From assembly GCA_021018815.1 (NCBI GenBank), contig JAITYX010000007.1, forward strand, positions 9,848,501 through 9,912,500: a stretch of 64,000 nucleotides of DNA, in the 5' to 3' direction. Source of the stretch: Talinum fruticosum. Its lineage: Eukaryota; Streptophyta; Magnoliopsida; Caryophyllales; Talinaceae. This document shows, piece by piece, positions 22,617 through 35,000 of the stretch. The number at the start of each line of letters is the position of its first letter. Within the stretch, counting starts at the first letter, position 1. Below the pieces are notes generated by a model, which was not told the origin of the DNA, did not search any database, and saw nothing but the letters and a program-made list of their open reading frames with translations. The position numbers were made by a program, and so were the translations under genes.

Positions 22617-22802
22617 TTTTAATATGACTAATAACTTACACTAGAGTGACTTCTTAATTCGAGGGTGACTAATAATTATCAAAAGTTGACTTTCATTGGA
22701 GTCACTCCTAAATGAATTGTCGGTCGTTCTCTATATATTTAAAATCACCATAAGAGTTTTCGTCTCATAGTAAGTTTTAGGTCGGACCGTCTTACACAAG
22801 AC
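22617..22802. repeat. dispersed repeat, copy 1
   Basis: About 185 bp running from TTTTAATATGACTAATAA to GGACCGTCTTACACAAGAC, recognisably similar to 51780-51980. It contains no coding frame; class unknown. Confidence 0.75.
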
Positions 22803-23760
22803 ATACTAACAAAAAAAAAAAAAAAACTCTAGTTACTAATTTAATGCACTCCTTCAGCCCTACTACACATAAGATTATAAACATTAGTCAAGTGAATCGT
22901 TTTTCCCCCTCCCAATTGAAACTAATTTGATTCTCCAAAATCCTTCGAAATTAATCCAATAGGGGTTTTAATTATAATATATGTTGAAATCCTATGCTTG
23001 ATTAACTTCTTTTCCTCCATTGACAACCAAATAGACAATGTCAAAATTCAATTATTATTTTGATCAATAAATAATGAACATTAATTAATTTAATTGACAC
23101 AATTTATTGGATGAGACAGATTTTTAACGATGATTTTTAAGTGGGAGTGACTTAATACTTATTTTAAAATTATTTTTTAATTCACACAAAAAAAGTGATT
23201 TTTTAATATATGGATGACTAGTGAGGGTAGTTTAATAAATTCATTCTAAAAATAAGTAATTAATCATTTATATAATTAACCAATGTCTCAATATCTCTTA
23301 AATAAAATGGTCTTAAAAAGAGTTATTTAATAAATTGTTATTACTAATCAAATTTCAACTTAGTAATTTCAAAGAAAAATTCTATAAAAAAAAAACATAA
23401 TTTTTAATATAAATTTCTAGACTTTCGGTCACCCAAACAAATACCCGCACATCCCTTTAAAAAAATAAATATCCGTATATTACATAATCCATTTTTTAAA
23501 AAAAGAAAATAAAATATGTAGAAGATTCAACTACCCAATGAGGAAATCCCCAAAATAAGAGAGATTCAACCACCCAATGGGCGCGTGAGAAAAGAATTCC
23601 CATATTGGGGTAACAAATTGTTACTAATGATGGATTTGAGGGTTTGACTGTTAATTTTGAGTGGGAGATGAGATGGAGTAACACACAAACCATCCCTTTT
23701 TGTGAAAATCACTGAAATATATTTCTTGTCGTCATCTTTGAAAACTTTCGATTGATGGTA
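22803..23760. other. intergenic, no gene recognised
   Basis: A17 tract at about 22810, then AT-rich spacer. A 32-bp segment ending in ATTCAACTACCCAATG recurs (23523-23540 and 23564-23580). The final part is probably the CASP-like gene promoter. Confidence 0.5.
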
Positions 23761-24064
23761 TTGATCACTACCTGTTTCCATTTCTCCACTTTCTCTCTCC
23801 TCCTCGCCTTGGCTTTGTAGATCCTTAAATCTCGAACCTCCCTTTCCAATCTGATTTTGGTATCTGGGCTCTGTCCATTACCAAGTGGGTTTTCTGTTTA
23901 TGCTGATCTTCGGCCTTCTCTGGTAGCAGGAGAGAGAGAGAGAGAGTGAAAGACAAGAGGGCAATTGTCAAAACTGTGTGCTTTCTTTCTGGGTTGTTGA
24001 TTTTAAAATTGTTTATGATGATGTAAATGGAGTGATCAAGAAGGTGAGAATTGGGGAGAGAAAA

Positions 24065-25310
24065 ATGAAGAATTTTGCAGGGACACCAGGAACAATTACA
24101 GGGCTATTTCTGAGGATTTCCCAATTCATGTTTGCCGCAGGTTCCATTGCTTCTATGGCAACCACCTCCAGCTTCTTCAATTTCACTGCTTTTTGGTAAT
24201 AATCACTTATGACCTTAAGTAATTCTTTCTTTTATTTTATCCATTTAATTAGCATTTGAGGTTCCCCCCTTCTTTTTTTTTGTTGAGATTGCCCAGTTGG
24301 TTGAATTTCCCTAAGAGGATGAATTCTGCATCTATTTATAGTGAAACCCAGAATTCTGGATAGTGTGTTGTTGCTGTAGCTGCTTTTATCTAAAGATATT
24401 GGTTGGGGGAGTGAGGAGGGATCATTAACAAGAATTTGAGATCCTGGACTTTTTGGAAGAAACCATGGAAGGTTAAATTCTTCATCACATAAGGTGCTTC
24501 ATTAAGGAATAAAATCCCTGAAAACAAGCTTAAAAGATAGGTCCTAATGCAGTTTTTCTCTTTTGGCTTGTGAGGACTTGAAAAGTCTGTTGCATATATG
24601 CATACTGTGAGTCTGTAGAGATCAATTGATTTATGATATGATTTTCGCGTTAGATAGTTCCTCTTGAGCAGCTTTGTGATCCCGGAGACTTGGTTTTTGC
24701 TCCTTGATTCCCAATGCCGATTCACAAGGCAGGAGTGGAAATAAGACCCCGAGAGTTATTTCATCTGGTAGACACCTTTGGTGTTCTTTTTAATGCTCAG
24801 TGGCTGAAAGTATTGGCAATCGACTGCTTATTGTTAGTCTGACTAGAGCCTTAAGAAGTAATGTTCTTTGATGATGTTGTCTTTGCAGCTATCTCATAGC
24901 CTCCATGGGCTTACAAGTAATATGGAGCTTAGGCCTCGCCTTGTTAGATGCCTACGCCCTTTCAGCCAAGAGAGTTCTCCATAATCCCATCTTAGTCAGC
25001 CTTTTCGTGATCGGAGATTGGGTAAGCCTTGTACTCAAAACTAAGCAAATTAGTATCTAAACCAATCAAATAGCAAAACCTTGACTTTGGCAAAATTGTA
25101 ACCATTTTGTGAACAGGTGACAGCAACATTGTCTCTTGCAGCAGCCTCAGCCTCTGCAGGCATTACGGTCTTGTATTTCCATGACCTCGGGGCTGCACCC
25201 AAAGGATGGAATGCCAGAAGTACGAACTATCAGTAGCCTTCGCCTTCTTAAGCTGGCTATCGGTGTTCATGTCGTCTCTCATCATGTTCTGGCTTCTTGC
25301 GGCTGGCTAG
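24065..25310 (+). CDS. CASPL5B: CASP-like membrane protein, CASPL5B type (one frame break in the last exon)
   Basis: Exons 24065-24195, 24889-25021 and 25117-25310. Four-helix plasma-membrane protein of the CASP/DUF588 family; CASPs scaffold Casparian-strip membrane domains, while class 5 members are less well characterised. Seen: [13 protein letters not shown] start, TM1 with [14 protein letters not shown], exon 2 [20 protein letters not shown], and the TM3 segment [20 protein letters not shown]. In exon 3 the frame breaks in the G4 run at 25189-25192: before it HDLG, after it in another frame the expected [20 protein letters not shown] with TM4 ending WLLAAG at 25307. Exon 3 is one base short of the in-frame length (194 instead of 195). 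With that base the product is 152 aa. As written it ends early after a shifted GAAPKGW. The 5' leader holds a short GA tract (23930-23946). Confidence 0.85.
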
Positions 25311-25550
25311 GTCACTCTTGTTTCATTCAAATTCTTCATAAACTTCCATACGCTGTAAATAGAATTGGAAGGGCGTAAAGTACAGGGGAGGGTCATTAGT
25401 TTAGACATTGTTTGGGCTGGTTTCTTAGCATTGTTTCTTCTTCTATTTTTGTTAGTTTGTTGATAGCATATAGCGCAATAGCTGTACTCATATTTTAACC
25501 CAAAACGAGGTCTACTCAATTTTGATAATCTTGGTATGAAGCCAAAGCAA

Positions 25551-25640
25551 ATCTGTTGCTCTGTGTATAGCATTAATCTAATTTGTTGCTCTGTGTATAG
25601 CATTAATCTAATTTGTTGCTCTGTGTTTAGCATTAATCTA
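25551..25640. repeat. 30-bp tandem repeat, three units
   Basis: Three head-to-tail copies (25551-25580, 25581-25610, 25611-25640) of a unit containing TGTTGCTCTGTGTATAGC, with one or two changes, in the 3' region of the CASP-like gene. Confidence 0.95.
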
Positions 25641-28440
25641 TATATTTGTCAAGGTGGAACAGAGAGAGAGAGAAGACACGTGACGAGGTGTGTTGTACTT
25701 CTTTAGCCTGACATGTGTTTATAATCTTGGTATGAAGTACCGCTAGTAAAATTTTGTCAATCTCACTCCTCAAATTTGTTTCACTCAAAAAAATTCTGAA
25801 TTATAAATTTGGATACAAGATTTTTTATATTTCTATTTTTGAACTCGACTTTGACGTTAATTTAAACTTGTTCAATTTATTTTAATCAGATATAAGACAA
25901 AATATTTCGTTTAAGTTTTAAACATCGATCGATTTTGTCTTAAAACAAACTTGATGGGTATTTCGTTGCATAACTTATTAATGAAAAAAAGAGATTGTGA
26001 TTCATAAATCACATAACTTCAATTTAAATTGGAATAGAAATATATACATTAGGTGGTCCAAGATCATTGTCTTAACGGTGACCCCTTTTATTGGAGATTA
26101 TTCAATTTAAATTATATCAACGAAATTCAGAGGGGCATTAAAAGAGCTACTATGCTTAGGACCATGAATTGCAGGTAATTTATTGATTGGACCAGATCAT
26201 ATATAATATCAATGGTCTAAAATATACGTGCAAGTATTTCCATCTACCTCTCACAAAATTTTTAAAAAAGTTAAAAAAATATACTGAAATTTGCACCCTT
26301 AATACATCAATTTTCACTTCAAATTATTAGGGTTATTTTTTTTTGGAGAGGGGTTATAGAGATAAAATATATCATAGTTTACCTTTGGCCAATTCATATT
26401 TTTTTGAGTTAAGTGGAACCACAAAGATCTATATGATAGAATGAGGAAAAAAATCGAAATTAAAACCTAATATAATCAGGATTTCAATCTTAAACACTAA
26501 ATCATTAGCTCATTAGTTCCATAATCGAATTAGTTAATTGTGCAATCATCATATTAAGAAATTGGGGGCAGCGTGCAAATTGCAAGCATGTCCTCATCAT
26601 CATGATGCATAATGAGATTATTTTAAATTTTTTATTAGATTAAGAAGTAGTATAATACACTTTTTTAAAAAAGAAAAAAGAAAAGAGGACAAGGAGTAGT
26701 ATAAAATAACATTCTACTAAATATAAAAAAAAAAAAAAAATTGGAGGTGAAATTTGAAAAGGATATGTTCATGACACAGACCATTGACAAACTCACATCC
26801 ACACAAGCTTTATTTAATTTGATTAATTTGACACCAAAAATAATTAATTAATTAACACAGGGTAGCACTTAGATTTCTTTCAGAGAGTAAAATTTTTTTT
26901 CCTGGATAAAAGAAAAACACCAAACAACAAACAGAAGACTTTAGGAAAGACAAATCAGATCTCAAACAGAATTTTCATGTATACTTTATTATATACACCA
27001 GTGATTATTAGAAATCTAAATATGTTCACTTTGATTTTACACATATATTAAAAAAAGAAATTAACGACTTAATCTCTTTTAGAGACAAAATAACAATAAT
27101 GTCATTGATATTTGAATTTAAAAAACTATTGTAAATTTCTATCCTTTTCACTAATTGTATTTTTAAATTTTAAACAACGGTAATTTAGAGCTTGGAAAGA
27201 ATACAGTATTTTGAGACATCACGAAAATAAATAAGAGATATATTTTTTTTTTTTGGAGGGATGGAGTAATTTTTTTTATTTTTCTTAATGAAATGTATAA
27301 GCATGGTTGTTCGCATAACATAATAATTAAATAATTTGAATGAGGTGTAGAGGCATAATTAATAGGCTACTGGGCCAGACTAGAAAAGAAAAACAAAGCA
27401 ATGGAAATGCCTTGAAAGCCAAGAATGATAATGACTCTTACAAAACCCAAGACAATGATATGCTTGGTTGGATTATTTGACAAACCCTAAATTTCTACCA
27501 TCATCACATCATCCCTCTTTTTAAATGCGGAACCACATGTATAAGACAATTGCACCTTAGCTTAATCAAACCACCTATAATTAACTCCAGGATTACTTAA
27601 CCAATAATTTTAAATCATTTTAAATATCTAATAAAACAACACCATCTCCCTCAATTGTAGATTGATTCTCCTAATACAATCCATGTTTAAATAAACTTGG
27701 AAAAATTTAGATGTAGATAACTTCTGAATGAGACTGATTTCGAATTTTAAATATCCAAATATTGTCTTAAATTAACTGTAAATTACAAGGGGTATCTCTT
27801 GTCATCTTCAGCATGCTGTGAACCAAAGAAAAAGCAGCTCAACTATATTTGTCCCTTCCCAACTACGGAGAGTTACAATGATTTCAAGCCAATCTGAAGG
27901 GAAAAAAAGAAAGAAAAGGAAAGCCGATGACAAAAAATGGATTGCAGAGAATGGTTCTTGCAAGTGTACACCCAATTTTTGATATTGGTGTCAAAAGATG
28001 ATTTACCAATTTACATGTGTGAGGAGGCCATTAGCAGAATGTTCCTCCAATTTTTTTCCTATTATTTGTTGGGCATTAGCAAGACAAAGTGACTGTAAAA
28101 TGCAGAATACTACAACCATGACAGCAACTAGGCTCAACCGGAATCGTTCCTCTGCCAATTTTAAACGAACAAGAAGTTGGCATTTACATAGAAATCTAAA
28201 ATCAAATCCATACCATAAAATCCCGCCCATCCAGGTTGTAAGTAGGTAACTTGCGTAAGTAGGCAAGGTATTGCAGTTTTTACCCTGAACTGTAAGGTTA
28301 AAACCATTCAAGAGAAAACAGAGACTTCAGACATTCATAAGGAGCAAATCAAGGAGGTTTCTTGAGAAATCAAGTAGACTTCAGATATTTCACTATGCTT
28401 CAATGTGAAAAAAGGTACACATCATGAACAGTACCAAATC
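25641..28440. other. intergenic, no gene recognised
   Basis: Almost 2.8 kb of AT-rich DNA with A and T tracts. A 102-codon frame at 28003-28311 (-) with two hydrophobic stretches matches nothing I know and is probably chance or downstream DNA of the bHLH gene. Confidence 0.45.
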
Positions 28441-28653
28441 CAAGAGAATCTTCAATGTCTTTATTGCAAATTTACATTATCTAGCAGCATTCCACACACA
28501 AGATCAACACATCTCACACTACTTGAATCTAAACTAAACGAATAGAGAGTCTAATTTAGCAACGTTCCCTATATACATTTCAGAGAAGACAGACAAAACT
28601 ACTAAGGATGATCACAATAGGTCATCTCGAAAAGAAAAACTTCGCATACCCTA

Positions 28654-30793
28654 TTAAGCAGCAGGAGGCCTGAGTTCATGGTCACGAGAAGTATCACGTG
28701 TCGATGGTGGCAAGTAATGCCACATAGGAAACATACCATAACTAGGGTAAACAGCCATCTTGCTGGCAGCACCAGGATAGGCTGCTGGATAGGGTGGGAT
28801 CAATCCAGGACTCACAACAGCCATTGCTGTCAACTGCTGCTGCATCTTGTCTTTTTCTGCCTTCAACAATAGTTTCTCCTCACGAAGTTCATTTTTCTCA
28901 GCCTACAGTAGAAGCCAAGATTTAAAACAGGTCAACAAAAGTGCTATTAGATAGTAAAGATATGACATACATAACACGAATGATATTGCAGCAAGCAGAA
29001 ATTAATTAGCTGCCATACATGGTTATGCAGAAGAATCATTTCACTAAGACGAACAAACATTTCATATCAATCCCTACTCCCAAAATTCAAGTTAATCAAG
29101 CATGGTCAACATATTTACCCTGATATAACTTAAAAATCTAGGTCTCAACCAAAAAAACTGACCTTCAAATTTTGTATTTCTTCTTGTAGCTTTCTGTTCT
29201 CCTCTTTATACTCTTTAGCTTCAGTTCGTAATTGGTTCACAACTCTGATGGCATCTGTCAATATAGCCAATTTGTCAGTTTTGGCAGCTCTTCCAGGTTC
29301 CAGGATGGAGCTTAAGTCTAAAAAGCTGCAGCACGAGGGAGAAAACAAGGAATAAGATTCTGAACTGCCATGTTGGTAAATCATCCTAAATGCTCGGCGG
29401 AGAGCTCTAAGCAGCACAAAAGGCAAAACAGTCAATCTGGCTTGTGAAGAAAGTCTGCTTCCTTTTACTCTGGATAACAACATGAATTACAAACATAGAT
29501 GTACCATCATATGATTGTTTTCTTCCTTTATTCTGACCCCCTCAGCAAGAATTGTTCATTTGCTGATGTACTAGAACTGTAAACCAATTACTTTATATGC
29601 AAACAGATATACATACATATATATTCAAAAGGATTGCTTGCCTGTCATTCAATTTTTCCCTGCGCAACCTCTCACGGCATGCTTTAGTCCCCGGTTTGCT
29701 GCAGGCATCTGTGCGTCCCCTGTCACACAGCGAGAAGGATAGTCACTAATAGTCGACCTGACCAGTGAGCACAGTCCAGACTATGTTAACCAAACAAAGC
29801 AATAGCCTAGAACTAATAGCATAATATGATATAATAGACCTCAAACACAGAAATAAAAAGTACCACCTTTTCCTCGGGGTTCCTTTACGGATGATTCTTG
29901 CTCTTGTGGTGCACTACTTGTCTGCGAAAAGTCGATATCAAAGCTAGAACTGCAAGAAAATCTATCCCTAAATTAACATCGTATTAGCATGGCCTTCAGC
30001 CACATTCAGTACATCTTGAACTACTCAACTAGGACACAACCAACAAACTAGAAACATTCATGTCAAATTAACATTTTTATGCCTCAGACCCTGAGCTCTA
30101 AATTTGCAGAATCTATATTAAGAACAAACTATCTAATTGTGCTCTCCCCAAAAAAATAAATAATTGTGCTTGCCAAATCTCTGAACTGTTGTGCCATGCT
30201 GTAGAAGAACAGAACTAAGAAAGCTTTTAAGAGAACAGATTTCAACTTCCCTATGTGAATGCCAAGATTTTCGCTGTTTAGTAGTATTTTCAAAAATCAT
30301 ATTCATACTCAACAATAAAAAAAAAAAGGTACAAAATTTAACTTCAACCCAATCAAAGAATTGGATCAAGATAACTCAACTTCAACCCGCCCCCAACAAT
30401 TAAAAAGGTCAAAAATTTAAGAACAAAATGCAGAAAAAGGATTCATCAATCGGATATTTTTCCATGTGATTCATTCAGTAAGACAAAGGGGAGAGCAGAG
30501 CACTCCTTGTTGGAGCTAAATTCATCAACCCAAATAACCCCCCAAAAGAAAAGTCGTAATTACTGAATAGGACCGACGAACGGGACGAATACATGGCCAA
30601 ACAATCCTCGATTATCAAAAATCATATTTAAAATTATCAAAAAATGAATTGATGGAACCAAAATTCAACTGGAAGAAGCATAAAAACGGAAAAAATACCC
30701 GTGGTTGACCCAGGAGAAATCGGCAGAAGCGCCATCATCGATGAAACAATAATCAAGCGGCAGATCCCAAGCACTGTCGTCAAAAGAAGCCAT
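28654..30793 (-). CDS. bHLH transcription factor, subgroup IVc (ILR3/bHLH104-like)
   Basis: Five exons on the - strand: 30793-30699, 29949-29867, 29719-29642, 29325-29163, 28902-28654, about 222 aa. Subgroup IVc factors (bHLH34/104/105/115 of Arabidopsis) dimerise in the nucleus and activate iron-deficiency regulators. Seen: acidic N-terminus MASFDDSAWDLPLDY, basic region TKACRERLRREKLND, helix SSILEPGRAAKTDKLAIL, a zipper-like coiled coil (AEKNELREEKLLLKAEKDKM) and the subgroup tail MWHYLPPSTRDTSRDHELRP. Intron 3 has a GC donor (ACAG|GCAAGC at 29641) and an AG acceptor; it splits the codon between LND and FLDL. Exons 2 and 3 do not join in frame: one base is missing, most simply in the G run at 29717-29720. 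CT/GA repeats lie in the leader region. Confidence 0.88.
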
Positions 30794-30895
30794 TTTTCGA
30801 TTATGCCAAATCAGAAGATCAATTATTCACTGGAGAATTCGAAGGAGGATCGAGTATCATGCCAATGTGTCACACAGAGAAGAGGAGGGAGAGGG

Positions 30896-30951
30896 GGAGA
30901 GAGAGAGAGAGAGAGAGAGAGTGGGTCAACCAGAGTAGCTGAGCAGAGAAA

Positions 30952-30995
<44 letters not shown>
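30896..30995. repeat. (GA)n microsatellites upstream of the bHLH gene
   Basis: Two GA tracts (30896-30921 and 30953-30995) separated by ~30 bp. They lie 100-200 bp upstream of the bHLH ATG, so the gene's sense strand carries CT repeats, common in plant core promoters and 5' leaders. Confidence 0.9.
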
Positions 30996-30997
<2 letters not shown>

Positions 30998-32026
30998 GAG
31001 AGGCGGGGGATGAATAAGCCAGGACTCAGAAAATGGAAGGAAAAACAAAACAAAAATAAAAAGGATTTCGGCGCGGCCTTTCAGGGACCGCCGGGGTTAG
31101 GGCACTGTGTTGTTATTTGACCAGGGTAGGGCCGACCCAAAATTATTAGATAATCTGAGATTATTAAAAAATATGATTTATTTTAACTCTTAAAATTCCT
31201 CTCAGTTTTTCCCTCCTTCTCCCATTAAGCTATATGTGTTTGGTGTCTATTATATTATAAATTTTGAGGGATAATACTTAAAAATAAAAAAAATTTAAAC
31301 ATTTTTTAGAGATTTTTTAAAAGGTAAGTGATAAATTTAAATTATACTCAATGAAGATGAAGAAAAAGGGAGTAAAAGGAATAGACAACCACAATTCAAT
31401 CCGTAATTCAATTTCCTTCGCCTCTTTGCGTTATGTATATTAGACGAAGACTCTGCAACATTTTTTAGGGATTCGATGGAACACTTAGTAATTTTTTTGG
31501 GCTTTGTGGTCCTGGGTTTCCCCCCTTTTTTTTTGTTTAGAGTGTGGGTGGGGCTGGGGGAGATGTCTTGTATATTTTGGGAAGATGCTTAGTTTGCTTT
31601 CAAGATTTGCTCAATCTAATCCAAATAATGCATAAATTGAAATTAAAAATTGCCCCAAGTCACACAGCTGAGCTGATTCATCATCATCAAGTGGTTCAAG
31701 AATGATAAAACTTTTTAAATGGAGCTTAAAAGATTTTTATGTATATAATATATGAATTAAGTTATTTTTTTTAATACGTTTGTTATCTTACTTCTTTGCT
31801 AATTGGATATATTCTTTTTATAAACTCAAAAACAAAATCAGACAAATTATTGATGAATGCACAAGGCAACCAACATGTCATTTTATTAGTATAACATATA
31901 CAGATACAACTGCTGAAAACACAGGTACTTTCCTCAGGTGAAAAGCAGCAGTAAATTCAGCACGATCCACGTTGGCCATTGTTATCAGTTTGATACACAT
32001 ATATCGAATACGTGCCCAGATAATGA
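30996..32026. other. space between the two minus-strand genes; ETFB 3' end
   Basis: Promoter side of the bHLH gene at the left and ETFB 3' UTR at the right (about 31860-32026). No other gene or repeat recognised. Confidence 0.5.
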
Positions 32027-35000
32027 TCAGATGACATGGGCTTCATTTTTAAGCTTGTCTATCAGCTCATCCACAGAGGATAGTATGACCCCGGCTTTTC
32101 TCTTTGGGGGTTCCATTACTTCAACCACCTCAATGTCAGATCTGATTTGCACATTCAGCTCATCCGGAGTAACTTTCTTTATCGGCTTTGATTTTGCCTT
32201 CATTATGTTGGGAAGTGTAGCGTATCTTGGTTGATTCAACCTCAAATCGGTCCTGTGTGATCAGTAGCATAATTAACTTCCATACAACAGGTCAATGGCA
32301 TGTTCAATACATTACTGTGAAAGAGTGCTTCAATCCACAGAGAGCTGTGATTCCGACCAACCTTAAAGAGAAACAGGGAAAGTTCTGTCTGACAAGAAAC
32401 AGGTTCAGTTCTTGGAGGAGACACATATTTGAGATATCATGAAATTAGCTTAGGAAATTAAAGGCCTGTTCGGATGTTCCCCTCAACTTAATTTATCCAA
32501 ATTACAAATTTTCTGTTAAGATGTACCAAGTTCTCGTCGACATTAAAGGCCTGGAGAGATAAGTCATCTCACCTACCCCCACTCTCCCCAACTCGAAATA
32601 AATAAATAAATGAAGTCTATATTCGAGATGTTTACATAATCTCCACTAAAAATTATCAAAATTTTATTCAAATTTTATGTACCGGATAGAAATTTCTGAA
32701 TTTCAAATGGAGACGATACTTGAATAAAGACAACAGGTTCCTAATGTGCAGATAAACAATCAGACAATTGCTTACAACAGTAACCGTTAATCAGTAATGC
32801 ATAAAAGCAAAACACTGTCAACCTAGCCTAGCTTTTGCCCATTTGCAAAAGCATTAGCCAAGGTCAATATTAACGTCTGCCTTTCCATGTCATGGGGAAC
32901 CAAAAGGATCAACATGGCCTCTCTAATTTGACTATGGTTACATGCCCCTGCCCTACCAGTCCCTCAACTCTAAGGCCTGCAGTCTTTTCATGCTTTTGTA
33001 TGTATATACTGCACGATGGAACACGCATCCTAATTCTTAAGAAGCAAATTAGCTTCAAGCAAAGTGCTTCGTAAGATAATTCATGAAAAAAATGACAGTA
33101 TCAAAAACAAAAGATGAAGATAAAGAGATATATCAGATCAAATGCTCACGTTATTACTGCCGGCAAATCTAGACATAGGGTCTCAATGCCTTCATCCACT
33201 TCTCTGTCCACTGTGGCAGTCTGTTTCTCCTTATCCAACAAAACCTTCCACAAACAAATTTCAAACTTAGAGCGCATTTTTACATGTAATGAAGATTGAA
33301 ATTGCAAAGACAACCCTCTGTATTTAGTAAATTTCCCTTAGAGGAGGCACTTCTGCACCAGAATAGTGAGTGTCAAAGATAGACAAGATAAGATTTGCGA
33401 AGATGGAACACAAACCCAAACAAGACGAATTCAGAAAATCTCTTTACAACTCTACCTCTCCTTTTCTTCTTGGCCTAATTAAAGACAAACTTAAGACATT
33501 ATAATGTCATCTCAACAACATCATCATGTCCACCAAATATTTAAGTTACATGACTGCAGATACCTTATAAAGCCTAATCAAAGATCTCCTTAGTATTTGC
33601 TTTCTCAAACTAATCATGGTTCCCTTTTGATATTTTCTAACTAGCTAAATAAGCTGTCTATACATGAGTTCTCCCTTGCCACATTAATGTAATTAAGATG
33701 CCCGTTCCACAGCATTAATAATTGCAGCCCTCAGTTTTTCAGTGACACAAGAAGGGATTTGTGGAATTTCAGCAGAATTCCAATCATCCAAATAAAGACA
33801 TACCTTTGAAGCAAAGGTTCCCTGTGGCCAATTAAGTAATCCAGCCACCATTTGTCCCGTTTGGTTGCAATCATCATCAATGGCCTATACAACACAATAT
33901 CCACTGTAAAATAAATTTCCAGGTTCTTGATCTCCACAAGAAAATCTAATGACTATGCAGACAACAAAAGGTAAAAAGAAAGAATGAAAGCACAAATCCA
34001 TAAAGATAACAATCTCAATCATGAATGAAAATATCAGCAGGTCATAGCTTTCAGCTCACAATCACAGCATGCCTGGGTCATGCCACATTATCTTGAAAAT
34101 GATAAGGTAGAATTTTTGCTACACAAATTATATTGAAAATAATTCCTCATCTTGGATACTAGCAGATTTTTTGAAAATCTTTTTGTTAATTAGTTAATTT
34201 TAGTTGGTAGTCAATAGTTAGAGGGAATAGCAGTTTGTCATAAAAAGACATCCAAGTGATCAAATTTCTCAGTAGGACTTGGCTTATATTATTCCACGAT
34301 GTCGTATCCAACTCAAACTGAATACAGTAGACTTAGCTGCTTAGGTAAGGGTAGAATGAGACTCATGCAATCAAGAAAAGGGCAAAAGAGGGCAGCTAGG
34401 ATCAGCATAGAGATGCACACAACGTTAATCAGTATCAGGTCTGCAACAAATAATTGGCCACAGATCACGGAAACTGGCAGACCAACTGAGAGTCCCAATG
34501 CACTAATGCAACCAGAGTCCATCCATGATCATGATGGAGAATATTATCATGAACATAGGATGTTGATCTTCAGGTTTTTGCAAAAAGCTGATGCAAATCC
34601 TGTAGCTTTTGTTATCGAGCTATATAGCATTTTCTACAGAGTCTAGGCTTAAGGTAAACCTGCAAAAACACAATTTTGTCTTTCAGGAGTGAATGCAGAA
34701 GAGAAGAAAATTGTGAATTTTACCAGATTGGGAAAGGGAGAGTTGCCTATATGAAGTATTTGGGTGTTCCTTAAAACCAGGAAAACTCAATAATTGGAGT
34801 ATAGTGTATTGATTGACAAAATTACAGCAAACATTAGAGAATGTGGTACCAAAAAAAAAACACTTAGTTATGCTAGGAGGTTGCAATTAGTTAATACTGT
34901 CTTGTTGAATTTACACACCTATTGGGATGTGTTTTTCTATTTTCTCACAACACTTGATAAAGAGAACAGAGGTTCAAATGAAGTGCAGACAATACTTAAG

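Noticed and set aside
28003..28311. A 102-codon minus-strand frame with hydrophobic stretches
   Set aside because: No family resemblance, no start context or conserved motif, and an equally long frame exists on the opposite strand.
30701..30997. A + strand frame ending in an Arg-Glu repeat
   Set aside because: It is antisense to bHLH exon 1 and then translates the GA microsatellite.
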